Assembly (NCBI GenBank): GCA_030667735.1
Contig: DAOUVG010000084.1
Coordinates: 1 to 6,800 of the forward strand
DNA from: Dehalococcoidales bacterium
GTDB taxonomy: Bacteria; Chloroflexota; Dehalococcoidia; Dehalococcoidales; Fen-1064
DNA length: 6,800 nucleotides
Reading direction: 5' to 3'
Position 1 is the stretch's first letter. Every line of letters starts with the position of its first letter. A program made the position numbers and the translations under genes. Below are positions 1 through 6,074 of this stretch, piece by piece. A model generated the notes under the pieces. That model had not been told where the DNA came from. It did no database searches and worked only from the letters and a program-made list of their open reading frames with translations.

Positions 1-434
1 CGCTGGTTTTCACTTTCTACAAGGAAATCCAGGCTACGGTCTTCAATCGCAAAATTGCCCTTTCCGTAGGCCTGCCGGCAACCCTGATACTGTACGGTGT
101 TCTGTTTCTGGCCGGTGCTACGGTTACAGCGTCGCTGCGGTCCATTGGCGGACTGCTTATCTTCAGCCTGATTCTGAATCCGGCCGCCGCTGCTTACCAG
201 CTTACCTACAGCATGAAGCGCATGTTTATCCTCTCGGCGGCCTTCGGTGTTCTTTCCGGCTGGATAGGGCTACTGGTCTCCTACCTCCTTGATGTACCCA
301 GCGGAGCGACTATCGTGATTACCTCCTCCATCATCTTCATACTCACCGCCATTTTTTCTCCTAAACGGAAAGTCAAGCGCTGGGAAGAGAAACTGGCTGT
401 AAAGGAGCAAAGTGGTAATTCGAGCCTACTTTAA
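1..434 (+). CDS. Metal ABC transporter permease, ABC-3 (ZnuB/TroC-like) family, 3' part only
   Basis: The open frame enters from the left edge (first full codon at 3) and gives 143 residues of the C-terminal part of a membrane permease. It has about four hydrophobic segments, at roughly residues 19-40, 46-62, 73-94 and 100-116. Two stretches match the ABC-3 family of zinc/manganese/iron importers: SLRSIGGLLIFSLILNPAAA at about 43-62, and DVPSGATIV at about 96-104, which corresponds to the D-x-P-S-G-x-T/A-I-V signature before the last helix. The protein ends in a basic cytoplasmic tail (SPKRKVKRWEEK). In this family the permease dimerises in the inner membrane and works with an ATPase and a solute-binding lipoprotein, both presumably encoded to the left of the window. 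The metal cannot be told from this fragment. The last 23 bp overlap the next gene in another frame. Family confidence is high and substrate confidence is low. Confidence 0.88.
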   Translation, partial: LVFTFYKEIQATVFNRKIALSVGLPATLILYGVLFLAGATVTASLRSIGGLLIFSLILNPAAAAYQLTYSMKRMFILSAAFGVLSGWIGLLVSYLLDVPSGATIVITSSIIFILTAIFSPKRKVKRWEEKLAVKEQSGNSSLL

Positions 435-1011
435 TCAACGAGCCGATACCTGGGACGAGCTCATCGCGGAGAAAGACACCGGCAAGCTGGAGCGAATGGT
501 GAAGCGGCTTGACCTGGAGCCGGGCTCAACGCTACTCGATGTTGGTACCGGTACGGGGGTATTCCTTCCCTATCTGCTGGCAAAGATTGGTGCAAAAGGC
601 AGGATGGTCGGTCTGGATGTTGCCGACCTGATGCTGCAACAGGCGTGCAGAAAGGGATTCCGGGGAGAAGCCCAGTATATCTGTGGTGATATCATGGCCG
701 TTCCCTGTCCTGGTGCGATGTTTGACGCTGTAGTCTGCTATTCCAGCTTCCCCCATTTCCAGGACAAACCGAGGGCTTTCCGCGAGGTGCACCGCGTACT
801 CAAGGACGGCGGACGACTACTGATTTGTCACACGGCAGGCAGGGCCCATATCAATGAGATACATGCCGGAAAACCGGTGGTGAGCCATGACCTGATTCCG
901 GATGCTGACGAGGTCCGCAAGATGCTGTTTGCTGCCGGATTCAACGAAATCCGGATAGAAGATGGGCCGGAGGACTACCTGGTCAGTAGCCGGAAGCCCG
1001 TTCAGGACTGA
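412..1011 (+). CDS. Class I SAM-dependent methyltransferase (UbiE/Methyltransf_11 type), translationally coupled to the metal permease
   Basis: A 199-residue protein with a Rossmann-type methyltransferase fold. Motif I (SAM-binding) is LLDVGTGTG at 41-49, the acidic end of strand 2 is GLDVAD at 67-72, a GDI motif lies at 92-94, the motif IV region is FDAVVCYSSFPHF at 104-116, and the helix/strand after it reads REVHRVLKDGGRLLI at 124-138. The N-terminus YFNQRADTWDE resembles the F-F-D-x-R-A-x-x-W-D opening of small stand-alone methyltransferases. The start is GTG at 412, with AAAGGAG at 401-407 four bases upstream, inside the end of the permease gene. This 23-bp overlap points to coupled translation. 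The substrate cannot be read from the sequence; UbiE-like quinone methylation, a small-molecule thiol or metalloid, or a metallophore precursor are all possible. Fold confidence is high and the substrate is unknown. Confidence 0.88.
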   Translation: MVIRAYFNQRADTWDELIAEKDTGKLERMVKRLDLEPGSTLLDVGTGTGVFLPYLLAKIGAKGRMVGLDVADLMLQQACRKGFRGEAQYICGDIMAVPCPGAMFDAVVCYSSFPHFQDKPRAFREVHRVLKDGGRLLICHTAGRAHINEIHAGKPVVSHDLIPDADEVRKMLFAAGFNEIRIEDGPEDYLVSSRKPVQD

Positions 1012-1025
1012 GTGCCAGGCCAGCG

Positions 1026-1904
1026 TCAGTGAAGCTTGATGCTGTCCGGGTCAATCTCCAGACTGATATCCAGCGCCTTCATCGAGTGAGTGAGTGCCCC
1101 CACCGAGATAATGTCGACACCCGTTTCGGCGATTTCCCGTACGTTGTCCAGGCCCACACCCCCCGAAGCCTCGGTCCTGACACTTGCCGGCAATTGACTC
1201 ACCGCGCGGCGCATCTCGTCAGGACTCATGTTGTCCAGCATGACGATGTCTGCCCCAGCCCCGGCTGCTTCAATGGCCTCTTCCACCGAGGTGACCTCCA
1301 CCTCTAACTGGAGACCCGGGGGAGATTCTTCCCTGGCCCTGGCCACAATGCTCTTCAGGTCCATGCCCAGAGCACGCAGGGCGGCGAGGTGCGTGTCTTT
1401 GATGAGAATACCGTCACCAAGGTGCAGGCGGTGGTTCTGTGCCCCCCCCATGCGGACCGCGTACTTCTCCAGCATCCTGAGGCCGGGGGTCGTCTTGCGG
1501 GTATCGACTATCCTTGCCCCGAGGCCTTCTGTCCTGGCCACGTACTCGGCGGCCAGTGACGCAATACCACTGAGCCTCTGCAGGAAGTTGAGCATCACCC
1601 GTTCCGCCCGCAGGATGCCGCTTACCCCGCCGGAAACAGTGGCAATCGTGTCCCCGGGCATAATCCTGGTCCCGTCCCCGATGAGAACGGTCATTTCGAG
1701 TGAGGGATCGACTCTCAGGAACACCTTCCCGGCCACTTCGATGCCGGCAAGCACTCCCTCCGCTTTGGCCAGTACGGTTGCTTTTCCTACCAGTGCTGGC
1801 GGTATCAGCGCCTCACTGGTTACGTCGCCGTGACCGGTGTCTTCGGCCAGGGCAAGGTCTATGATAGGGAAAATACTCTCGTCAGGCGGTAGTTGGTTCT
1901 TCAT
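1026..1904 (-). CDS. nadC: Nicotinate-nucleotide diphosphorylase (carboxylating), quinolinate phosphoribosyltransferase
   Basis: A 292-residue protein of normal family length. It converts quinolinate and PRPP into nicotinate mononucleotide, CO2 and pyrophosphate, the entry to the shared NAD pathway, in the cytoplasm. Visible signatures are EDTGHGDVTS at 21-30, ERVMLNFLQRLSGIA at 101-115, RKTTPGLR at 136-143, NHR at 157-159, IKDTH at 168-172, LEVEV at 200-204, MLDN at 222-225, SGG at 247-249 and SVGALTHS at 267-274. These include the Arg/Lys and His/Arg pairs that bind the quinolinate carboxylates and PRPP in characterised NadC enzymes. The usual KDNH reads KDTH here, a mild variation. The ATG start has GGAG about 10 bases upstream. 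The gene lies 33 bp after nadB on the same strand, so it probably shares a transcript. Its 3' end faces the methyltransferase gene with only 14 bp between them. Confidence 0.96.
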   Translation of the reverse strand: MKNQLPPDESIFPIIDLALAEDTGHGDVTSEALIPPALVGKATVLAKAEGVLAGIEVAGKVFLRVDPSLEMTVLIGDGTRIMPGDTIATVSGGVSGILRAERVMLNFLQRLSGIASLAAEYVARTEGLGARIVDTRKTTPGLRMLEKYAVRMGGAQNHRLHLGDGILIKDTHLAALRALGMDLKSIVARAREESPPGLQLEVEVTSVEEAIEAAGAGADIVMLDNMSPDEMRRAVSQLPASVRTEASGGVGLDNVREIAETGVDIISVGALTHSMKALDISLEIDPDSIKLH

Positions 1905-1937
1905 AGCTCAATATCTCCGGGTACCCGGAACGGTCTA

Positions 1938-3485
1938 CTACCCGTGTGTAAATACTACGTGGTGCTGCCAGTCCGTTGAATGCCGGGGGAAATCGGTGCG
2001 GAAGTGCGCTCCGCGGCTTTCTTCGCGGATAAGAGCCGCCTCGGTAATCAGGCGCCCCGTCAGTATCAGGTTAGCCAGCTCGTAGGAGGGGCGGTCGGTC
2101 GGCCGGGGAAGCAGGCCCTGCCACCGGGCCAGGGTATCCACTGCTGTATCGAGACCCTCCCTGCCGCGTACGATGCCCACCCTGTCCCAGAGGAGCGTCT
2201 GCACATCGAGGACGCTCGGTGAGGAGAGGGCCATTTTGTCTGCCTGCCGCTGGCTCTGGAGGTGGTGGACCTCCTGCTGTTGCCCTGGCGCTGATGCTCC
2301 TGTGTTGGCCCCCTGCTTCGTCTTCTCGATGATTCTCTTGCTGAAGACAAGTACCTCCAGCATTGAGTTTGATGCCAGGCGGTTGGCCCCGTGCACCCCG
2401 GTACAGGCGACTTCCCCGGTAGCGAATAGCCCGACAATGTTTGTCTCCCCCCAGGTGTTGACCTTGACGCCGCCCATCATGTAGTGGGCCGCCGGTGCCA
2501 CCGGCACCAGGTCCCTGGTAATATCCAGGCCATGGTCCAGACAGAACTGGTAAATGCGGGGGAAGCGTGTGGTAGTAACGTGGGTAGGCAGGTGGGTAAC
2601 ATCGATGAAGACGTTGCCCGAACCCGTTTTCTCCATCTCGTAGAGTATGCTGCGGGCGACCACGTCCCTGGGGGCCAGCTCACCCTCCGCAGCGTAGTCC
2701 GGCATAAAACGACGGCCCTCCACGTTGCGCAGAATCCCCCCTTCTCCCCGTACTGCTTCCGATATCAGGAAGGGAGGAACCCCAGGCATACGCAGGGCGG
2801 TGGGGTGGAACTGGAAGAACTCCATGTCCGTGATTTCAGCACCCGCTTCGAAGGCGAGGGCAATACCGTCGCCGGTGGCAATGTCCGAGTTGGTATTGAA
2901 CCTGAATAGCTGGCCGGCGCCTCCGGTGGCCAGAATCAGCGAACTGCACTCAAACTCGTTAATCGAGCCGGTGCGGCAATCGAGAGTCCTTACTCCGCGT
3001 GCCTTTCCATTCTCCACCAGGAGCTCCGTGGCCAGGCAGTTCTCCAGCACTCTGATTCCCGACGAGTGTACCTGCTTGCTGAGAGTGACTTCGATGTGTT
3101 CACCGGTGGCGTCTCCACCGGCATGGAGAATGCGCGGTCGACTGTGGGCGGCTTCCGTGGTGAGGGCAATCTTGCCGTCGACGGTATCGAAAGGCACACC
3201 GAGATTAACCAGGTCGGCAATACGGTCCGGGGCTTCGTTGGCCAGGATACGTACCGCCTCCACGTCGCAGAGGCCATCACCGGCGGCGATGGTATCCTGG
3301 AAGTGGAGCTCCGGAGAATCGTTCTGGCCTATCGGGGCGGCAGTGCCTCCCTGGGCATGCTTCGTATTGCAGTCGTCGATATTGCCCTTGGTGATGATAA
3401 GGACGCTGCCGTGCTGCTTGGCACGCAGGGCGGTATAAAGCCCGGCTATGCCGCTGCCTACGAGTATAGAGTCATAGTAAGCCAC
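1938..3485 (-). CDS. nadB: L-aspartate oxidase
   Basis: A 515-residue FAD flavoprotein of the succinate dehydrogenase/fumarate reductase flavoprotein family. It oxidises L-aspartate to iminoaspartate, the first step of bacterial de novo NAD synthesis; in anaerobes fumarate can accept the electrons. The FAD dinucleotide motif GSGIAGL is at 10-16, NTKHAQGG at 40-47, FFQFHPTAL at 223-231, SEAVRGEGG at 242-250, LAPRDVVAR at 270-278, HYMMGG at 334-339 and GEVACTGVHGANRLASNS at 357-374. By position H227, R273, H334 and R369 correspond to substrate-binding residues of E. coli NadB. A Gln-rich linker (about 388-420) precedes the C-terminal helical domain, which begins near VQTLLWDRVGIVRG. The start is GTG, with AGGGAG 10 bases upstream. 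The gene sits 29 bp after yajC and 33 bp before nadC. NadA, which uses the product, is not encoded in this window. Confidence 0.97.
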   Translation of the reverse strand: MAYYDSILVGSGIAGLYTALRAKQHGSVLIITKGNIDDCNTKHAQGGTAAPIGQNDSPELHFQDTIAAGDGLCDVEAVRILANEAPDRIADLVNLGVPFDTVDGKIALTTEAAHSRPRILHAGGDATGEHIEVTLSKQVHSSGIRVLENCLATELLVENGKARGVRTLDCRTGSINEFECSSLILATGGAGQLFRFNTNSDIATGDGIALAFEAGAEITDMEFFQFHPTALRMPGVPPFLISEAVRGEGGILRNVEGRRFMPDYAAEGELAPRDVVARSILYEMEKTGSGNVFIDVTHLPTHVTTTRFPRIYQFCLDHGLDITRDLVPVAPAAHYMMGGVKVNTWGETNIVGLFATGEVACTGVHGANRLASNSMLEVLVFSKRIIEKTKQGANTGASAPGQQQEVHHLQSQRQADKMALSSPSVLDVQTLLWDRVGIVRGREGLDTAVDTLARWQGLLPRPTDRPSYELANLILTGRLITEAALIREESRGAHFRTDFPRHSTDWQHHVVFTHG

Positions 3486-3514
3486 TGGTGCTGTTCTCCC
3501 TGGAAGTCCTTACT

Positions 3515-3913
3515 TCAGCCGAGCTTTGTCTCCGGGCCACCCTGCTTGTAGACGACGCTGGGCTTGGCCACTCTCATTGTCGCCCCGGATTCAACCTTCA
3601 GGATGACACTATCCTCACTGACGGACTCAATCTGCCCGTGGATTCCCCCCGCGGTTATCACCCTGTCACCCCTGTGTAGCTGCTCTACGAGGTTCTGGTG
3701 CTCCTTCTGTTTCCGGCGCTGCGGCCGTATCATCAGGAAGTACATCAGTCCGAATAGGAGCACAATGAAGATAAGCATCGGCCAGATGCTGGTGGCAAAG
3801 CTGCTCTCTATGTCTGCCCCGTCTCCGGTCAGACCGGCACAGCCACCAAGTAACACCATGATAACAAGCAGCCCCGTTAGCACTGTCAGATTTAGCAATC
3901 TCTTCTTTACCAA
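3515..3913 (-). CDS. yajC: Preprotein translocase subunit YajC with a lipoprotein-type N-terminus
   Basis: A 132-residue small membrane protein. The core is typical YajC: a transmembrane helix at about 43-61 followed by MIRPQRRKQKEHQ (61-73), a basic cytosolic segment, and GDRVITAGGIHGQI (82-95), the family's conserved soluble motif. YajC associates with SecDF and SecYEG at the inner membrane and is an accessory rather than essential component. Unusually, an extra N-terminal segment comes first: a KKR basic start, a hydrophobic stretch at 6-22 and LLGGC at 21-25, which looks like a signal peptidase II lipobox with Cys25 as the lipidated residue. Ordinary YajC proteins are shorter (roughly 85-115 residues) and begin close to the single helix. 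The TTG start is supported by a strong Shine-Dalgarno site, and no in-frame ATG lies near it. The gene is 22 bp downstream of miaB. secD/secF are not in view. Confidence 0.93.
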   Translation of the reverse strand: MVKKRLLNLTVLTGLLVIMVLLGGCAGLTGDGADIESSFATSIWPMLIFIVLLFGLMYFLMIRPQRRKQKEHQNLVEQLHRGDRVITAGGIHGQIESVSEDSVILKVESGATMRVAKPSVVYKQGGPETKLG

Positions 3914-3918
3914 TTTCC

Positions 3919-3925
3919 CCTCCTT
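3919..3925 (-). promoter_or_regulatory. Strong ribosome binding site fixing the TTG start of yajC
   Basis: On the minus strand the sequence reads AAGGAGG followed by five bases (GGAAA) and then TTG. This near-perfect anti-16S match at normal spacing is the main reason for taking the TTG at 3911-3913 as the start and so for including the lipoprotein-like leader. It lies in the 22-bp gap after the miaB stop codon. Confidence 0.8.
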
Positions 3926-3935
3926 GGTCCGGTTG

Positions 3936-5189
3936 TTATTCTTCTTTATCAGGCTCGCCCTGTAGTGACCAGGGACTGGTATGCCTGATTCTGATAGACA
4001 TCAATTTACCCCGGCAGTTATCGTCACTATCGAAGAAGACCAGTCTATCCGTTCTGGTGCGACCCTGCCACCTGTCACCCTTCTTGCCTTCCACCAGTAC
4101 TTCAACCGTTTTGCCGAGAAAATCAGCGCCAATCTCGGTGGCGATGCCCTCTTGAAGGCGCTCTATCTCGTTCACCCGGCGTTTCTTCTCCGCTGCGGGC
4201 ACATCATCGACGAGTTCGCGGGTGGCCGACGTCCCCGGCCTCGGCGAATACGCCGCCACGTGTACGGTATCGAACTTAAGGTCGGCTAGCAGGTCGTACG
4301 TTTCCCGGAACTGCGCTTCAGTCTCCGAAGGGAAGCCGACGATGACATCGGTGCTCAGGGCAACACCGGGTACTTCTTTTCGTATCTCTTCCACGAGCCG
4401 GCGGTAATCTTCCACCGTGTAACCGCGCTTCATCGCCTTCAGGATATCGTTGCTGCCGGACTGCACAGGGAGGCTGATGTGTTCGCAGACCCTGTCCAGG
4501 CAGACGATGGCCGCAATCAGCCGATGGCTCATGTCCTTGGGATGGTTGGTCAGGAAGCGTATCCGGTTCAGCCCGTCGATACTGTTCAGTTCACCGAGAA
4601 GGTCGGCCAGGTCCGGTCTGTCGGGCAGGTCATGACCGTATGAGTCCACGTTCTGCCCAAGGAGGGTGACCTCTTTAGTGCCGCCATGCACCCGCTCCCG
4701 TACCTCGCAGATGATGTCGGCCAACGGACGGCTCCGCTCCCGACCCCGGCGGTAGGGGACGATGCAGTAGGAGCAGAAGTTGTTGCAGCCCTGGATGATG
4801 GGGACGAAGGCGCAGGGTGCGGCACCCGGGGGAATCGTCCGGTCCCACCCGGCATTTTCAAACCATTGCGGGCACTCACCGGGCCCGAAGAAGCGGTCTA
4901 CGTACGGGAAGTCCCGCCTCAACTCATCGACATTGGAGTTCACCCAGCAGCCGGTTACGGCGAGAGTGGTGTCCGGGCGGGTCTTTTTCAACGATTTCAG
5001 GGCATTAAGCGTGTTGATGACGCGGTCCTCGGCGCTCTGGCGCACCACGCAGCTATTGAGGACGATAACGTCCGCGGCTTCGACTGTAGCTGTCGCCTCG
5101 TAGCCGTGCTCCTCGAAGTAGCTGCCCAGCCGTTCCGACTCTGCCTTGTTCATCTGGCAGCCGATTGTCCAGATATGGTACCGGGGCAT
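3936..5189 (-). CDS. miaB: tRNA-2-methylthio-N6-dimethylallyladenosine synthase (MiaB, radical SAM methylthiotransferase)
   Basis: A 417-residue methylthiotransferase that adds a methylthio group to C2 of i6A37 in tRNAs reading UNN codons. Domains in order: an N-terminal UPF0004 domain with three cluster cysteines, C11 ([11 protein letters not shown]), C47 ([13 protein letters not shown]) and C81 (VTGCW); a radical SAM domain with the CX3CX2C motif at C135, C139 and C142 ([22 protein letters not shown]); and a C-terminal TRAM RNA-binding domain at about 357-409. Both [4Fe-4S] clusters are therefore intact. The motifs YSPRPGT and [19 protein letters not shown] favour MiaB over the relatives RimO and MtaB, and the length is slightly below the usual 430-510. 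The ATG start has GAGGA nine bases upstream. The gene lies 69 bp downstream of tRNA-Ser(GCT) and 22 bp before yajC. MiaA, which supplies the i6A substrate, is not in this window. Confidence 0.94.
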   Translation of the reverse strand: MPRYHIWTIGCQMNKAESERLGSYFEEHGYEATATVEAADVIVLNSCVVRQSAEDRVINTLNALKSLKKTRPDTTLAVTGCWVNSNVDELRRDFPYVDRFFGPGECPQWFENAGWDRTIPPGAAPCAFVPIIQGCNNFCSYCIVPYRRGRERSRPLADIICEVRERVHGGTKEVTLLGQNVDSYGHDLPDRPDLADLLGELNSIDGLNRIRFLTNHPKDMSHRLIAAIVCLDRVCEHISLPVQSGSNDILKAMKRGYTVEDYRRLVEEIRKEVPGVALSTDVIVGFPSETEAQFRETYDLLADLKFDTVHVAAYSPRPGTSATRELVDDVPAAEKKRRVNEIERLQEGIATEIGADFLGKTVEVLVEGKKGDRWQGRTRTDRLVFFDSDDNCRGKLMSIRIRHTSPWSLQGEPDKEE

Positions 5190-5217
5190 TCTATCCTGTC
5201 CTCTGGTTATACTAATA

Positions 5218-5237
5218 TGCCCCTCGCGTAAGGGGCA
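5218..5237 (-). terminator. Short hairpin between tRNA-Ser and miaB; weak terminator, attenuator or processing site
   Basis: A perfect 7-bp inverted repeat, TGCCCCT (5218-5224) and AGGGGCA (5231-5237), with a 6-base loop. It starts 21 bases beyond the CCA end of the tRNA and ends about 28 bases before the miaB ATG. On the minus strand it is followed by TATTAGTATAACC, which is AT-rich but not a true T-tract, so strong intrinsic termination is unlikely. It could allow partial read-through into miaB, or mark 3' processing of the tRNA precursor. The type assigned is a best guess. Confidence 0.45.
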
Positions 5238-5258
5238 CTGCTACGGTGTCCGATTTCG

Positions 5259-5351
5259 TGGCGGAGGGAGTGGGATTCGAACCCACGACCCCGGTTTCCC
5301 AGGGTAACCGCTTAGCAGGCGGCCGCACTAGACCAACTATGCGATCCCTCC
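5259..5351 (-). tRNA. tRNA-Ser (anticodon GCT), CCA encoded
   Basis: Reverse-complement reading gives a complete type II (long variable arm) tRNA. The acceptor GGAGGGA (5' end at 5351) pairs with TCCCTCC. A short D arm follows. The anticodon stem is GCCGC/GCGGT around the loop CTGCTAA, whose anticodon GCT lies at 5314-5316. The long variable arm has a CCC/GGG core and the T arm is GTGGG-TTCGAAT-CCCAC. The discriminator base is G (5262), followed by an encoded CCA (5261-5259). The long variable arm and the GCT anticodon fit serine AGC/AGU codons. Position 36 is U, so this tRNA should carry t6A-type modification rather than be a substrate of the neighbouring MiaB. A near-consensus promoter lies just upstream. 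Confidence 0.97.
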
Positions 5352-5372
5352 GTTACCTGCCCAGTCCATCTG

Positions 5373-5399
5373 AGTATATTTTACAACTTTAGCTGTCAA
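5373..5399 (-). promoter_or_regulatory. Sigma-70-type promoter for tRNA-Ser(GCT) and possibly the miaB-yajC-nadB-nadC unit
   Basis: On the minus strand a perfect -35 TTGACA (5399-5394) is followed by a 15-base AT-rich spacer and a -10 TATACT (5378-5373; five of six consensus bases). The expected start of transcription is near 5366, giving a leader of about 15 bases before the mature tRNA 5' end. The spacer is shorter than the ideal 17, but a strong -35 and -10 placed directly before a stable RNA gene make this convincing. No equally good promoter was seen between the tRNA and miaB. Confidence 0.75.
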
Positions 5400-5430
5400 G
5401 ATGCCATTGAAATATAGCACAACCTCACCC

Positions 5431-5532
5431 GTCATTGCCAGCAGGCCGAAGTCAAAGCAACGACAGGGGTGTTCCATGTCACTGCGAGCAGGGACTCTGA
5501 GCAAAGCGAAGAGACACTGAAGCAGTCTCGTC
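5431..5532. repeat. Two degenerate copies of a REP-like interspersed repeat
   Basis: Copy A begins GTCATTGCCAGCAGG at 5431 and runs to about 5465. Copy B begins GTCACTGCGAGCAGG at 5478 and ends GAAGCAGTCTCGTCC near 5533, with AGCAAAGCGAAGAG in its middle. Both openings match each other and resemble a short non-coding repeat seen between genes in many bacteria, of the general form GTCATTGCGAG...GCGAAG...GAAGCAATCTCG. The element lies in the divergent spacer between the tRNA promoter and ybeY and contains no credible gene. The family assignment comes from memory of the pattern; other copies would have to be found in the rest of the genome. Confidence 0.4.
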
Positions 5533-5554
5533 CTCCACCGCGTCGCCTTGTTGT

Positions 5555-5583
5555 TTGAGGGCACTTCCGGCCTGTGCTATCAT
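5555..5583 (+). promoter_or_regulatory. Candidate extended -10 promoter for ybeY
   Basis: TTGAGG (5555-5560; four of six -35 bases), a 17-base spacer, and TATCAT (5578-5583; five of six -10 bases), which is preceded by TGC and so forms an extended -10 (TGnTATCAT). The predicted transcript start is about 5589-5591, only a few bases before the ATG at 5595. That would make the mRNA almost leaderless, in keeping with the lack of a good Shine-Dalgarno site there. Confidence 0.45.
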
Positions 5584-5594
5584 GGCAGACAGTG

Positions 5595-6074
5595 ATGGAA
5601 ATTAATGTCTTGATTGATGAAGGTCTCGAGGGCTGCCTTGATGTGGCCTGGCTGGAAAGCGTCGTCGTTGAGGCCCTCCTTGCCGAGAACACCGACCCCG
5701 GCAGCGAGCTTGGCCTGGTCATTACCGGCCAGGAGAAGATTCGGGAACTGAACCTGGTCCATCTTGGCGAGGACAAACCGACCGACGTCCTCTCTTTCCC
5801 GATGCTGCCCGATTCGGGGGATGAGGCAGAATCAGGGACTTTTATAGTGCCTCCCGACGGCATAACCCACCTCGGAGAGGTCATAATCTCCTATCCGCAG
5901 GCAGTCATCCAGGCGGAAGAACGCGGGCATTCCGTGCAGAAAGAGGTAGCCACACTCATCATTCACGGTGTCCTTCACCTATTGGGGTATGACCACGCAG
6001 AGCCGGAAGAACAGAGGGACATGCAGGCCCGTGAGGCGGAGATTCTAACACGGATTGAGGAGAAGGGCTATTGA
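5595..6074 (+). CDS. ybeY: Endoribonuclease YbeY (16S rRNA maturation / ribosome quality control)
   Basis: A 159-residue zinc metalloprotein of the UPF0054/YbeY family, involved in 16S rRNA 3'-end processing and decay of defective ribosomes in the cytoplasm. The zinc site is intact: HGVLHLLGYDH at 124-134 supplies three histidines (H124, H128, H134). KPTDVLSFP at 61-69 is also typical. The conserved arginine found in E. coli as R59 (YRGKDKPT) is leucine here (HLGEDKPT, L57). The ATG at 5595 was chosen because MEINVLIDEG matches the normal family beginning. An in-frame GTG at 5574 would add seven residues but overlaps the candidate promoter, and neither start has a strong ribosome site. The stop codon overlaps the next gene's start by 4 bp, suggesting coupled translation. 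Confidence 0.94.
   Translation: MEINVLIDEGLEGCLDVAWLESVVVEALLAENTDPGSELGLVITGQEKIRELNLVHLGEDKPTDVLSFPMLPDSGDEAESGTFIVPPDGITHLGEVIISYPQAVIQAEERGHSVQKEVATLIIHGVLHLLGYDHAEPEEQRDMQAREAEILTRIEEKGY

Noticed and set aside
1005..1035. Possible bidirectional terminator between the convergent methyltransferase and nadC genes
   Set aside because: Only a 4-bp ACTG/CAGT pairing can be drawn and there is no T-run, so no terminator is claimed.
1228..1833. Open frame of 201 codons on the plus strand inside nadC
   Set aside because: Antisense to conserved NadC motifs, with low-complexity Ser/Arg/Ala-rich composition and no family signature.
2725..3438. Long open frame on the plus strand inside nadB (237 codons)
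   Set aside because: It lies wholly antisense to a clear NadB, has no recognisable domain, and is Ser/Arg/Pro-rich as expected for a shadow frame in GC-rich DNA.
5259..5351. Idea that the tRNA 3' end marks an integrated element (att site)
   Set aside because: No integrase, no second copy of the tRNA end in the window, and the neighbours are housekeeping genes.
5337..5564. Minus-strand open frame of 75 codons in the spacer
   Set aside because: It runs through the repeat, the tRNA promoter and into the tRNA 5' end; composition and position argue against a gene.
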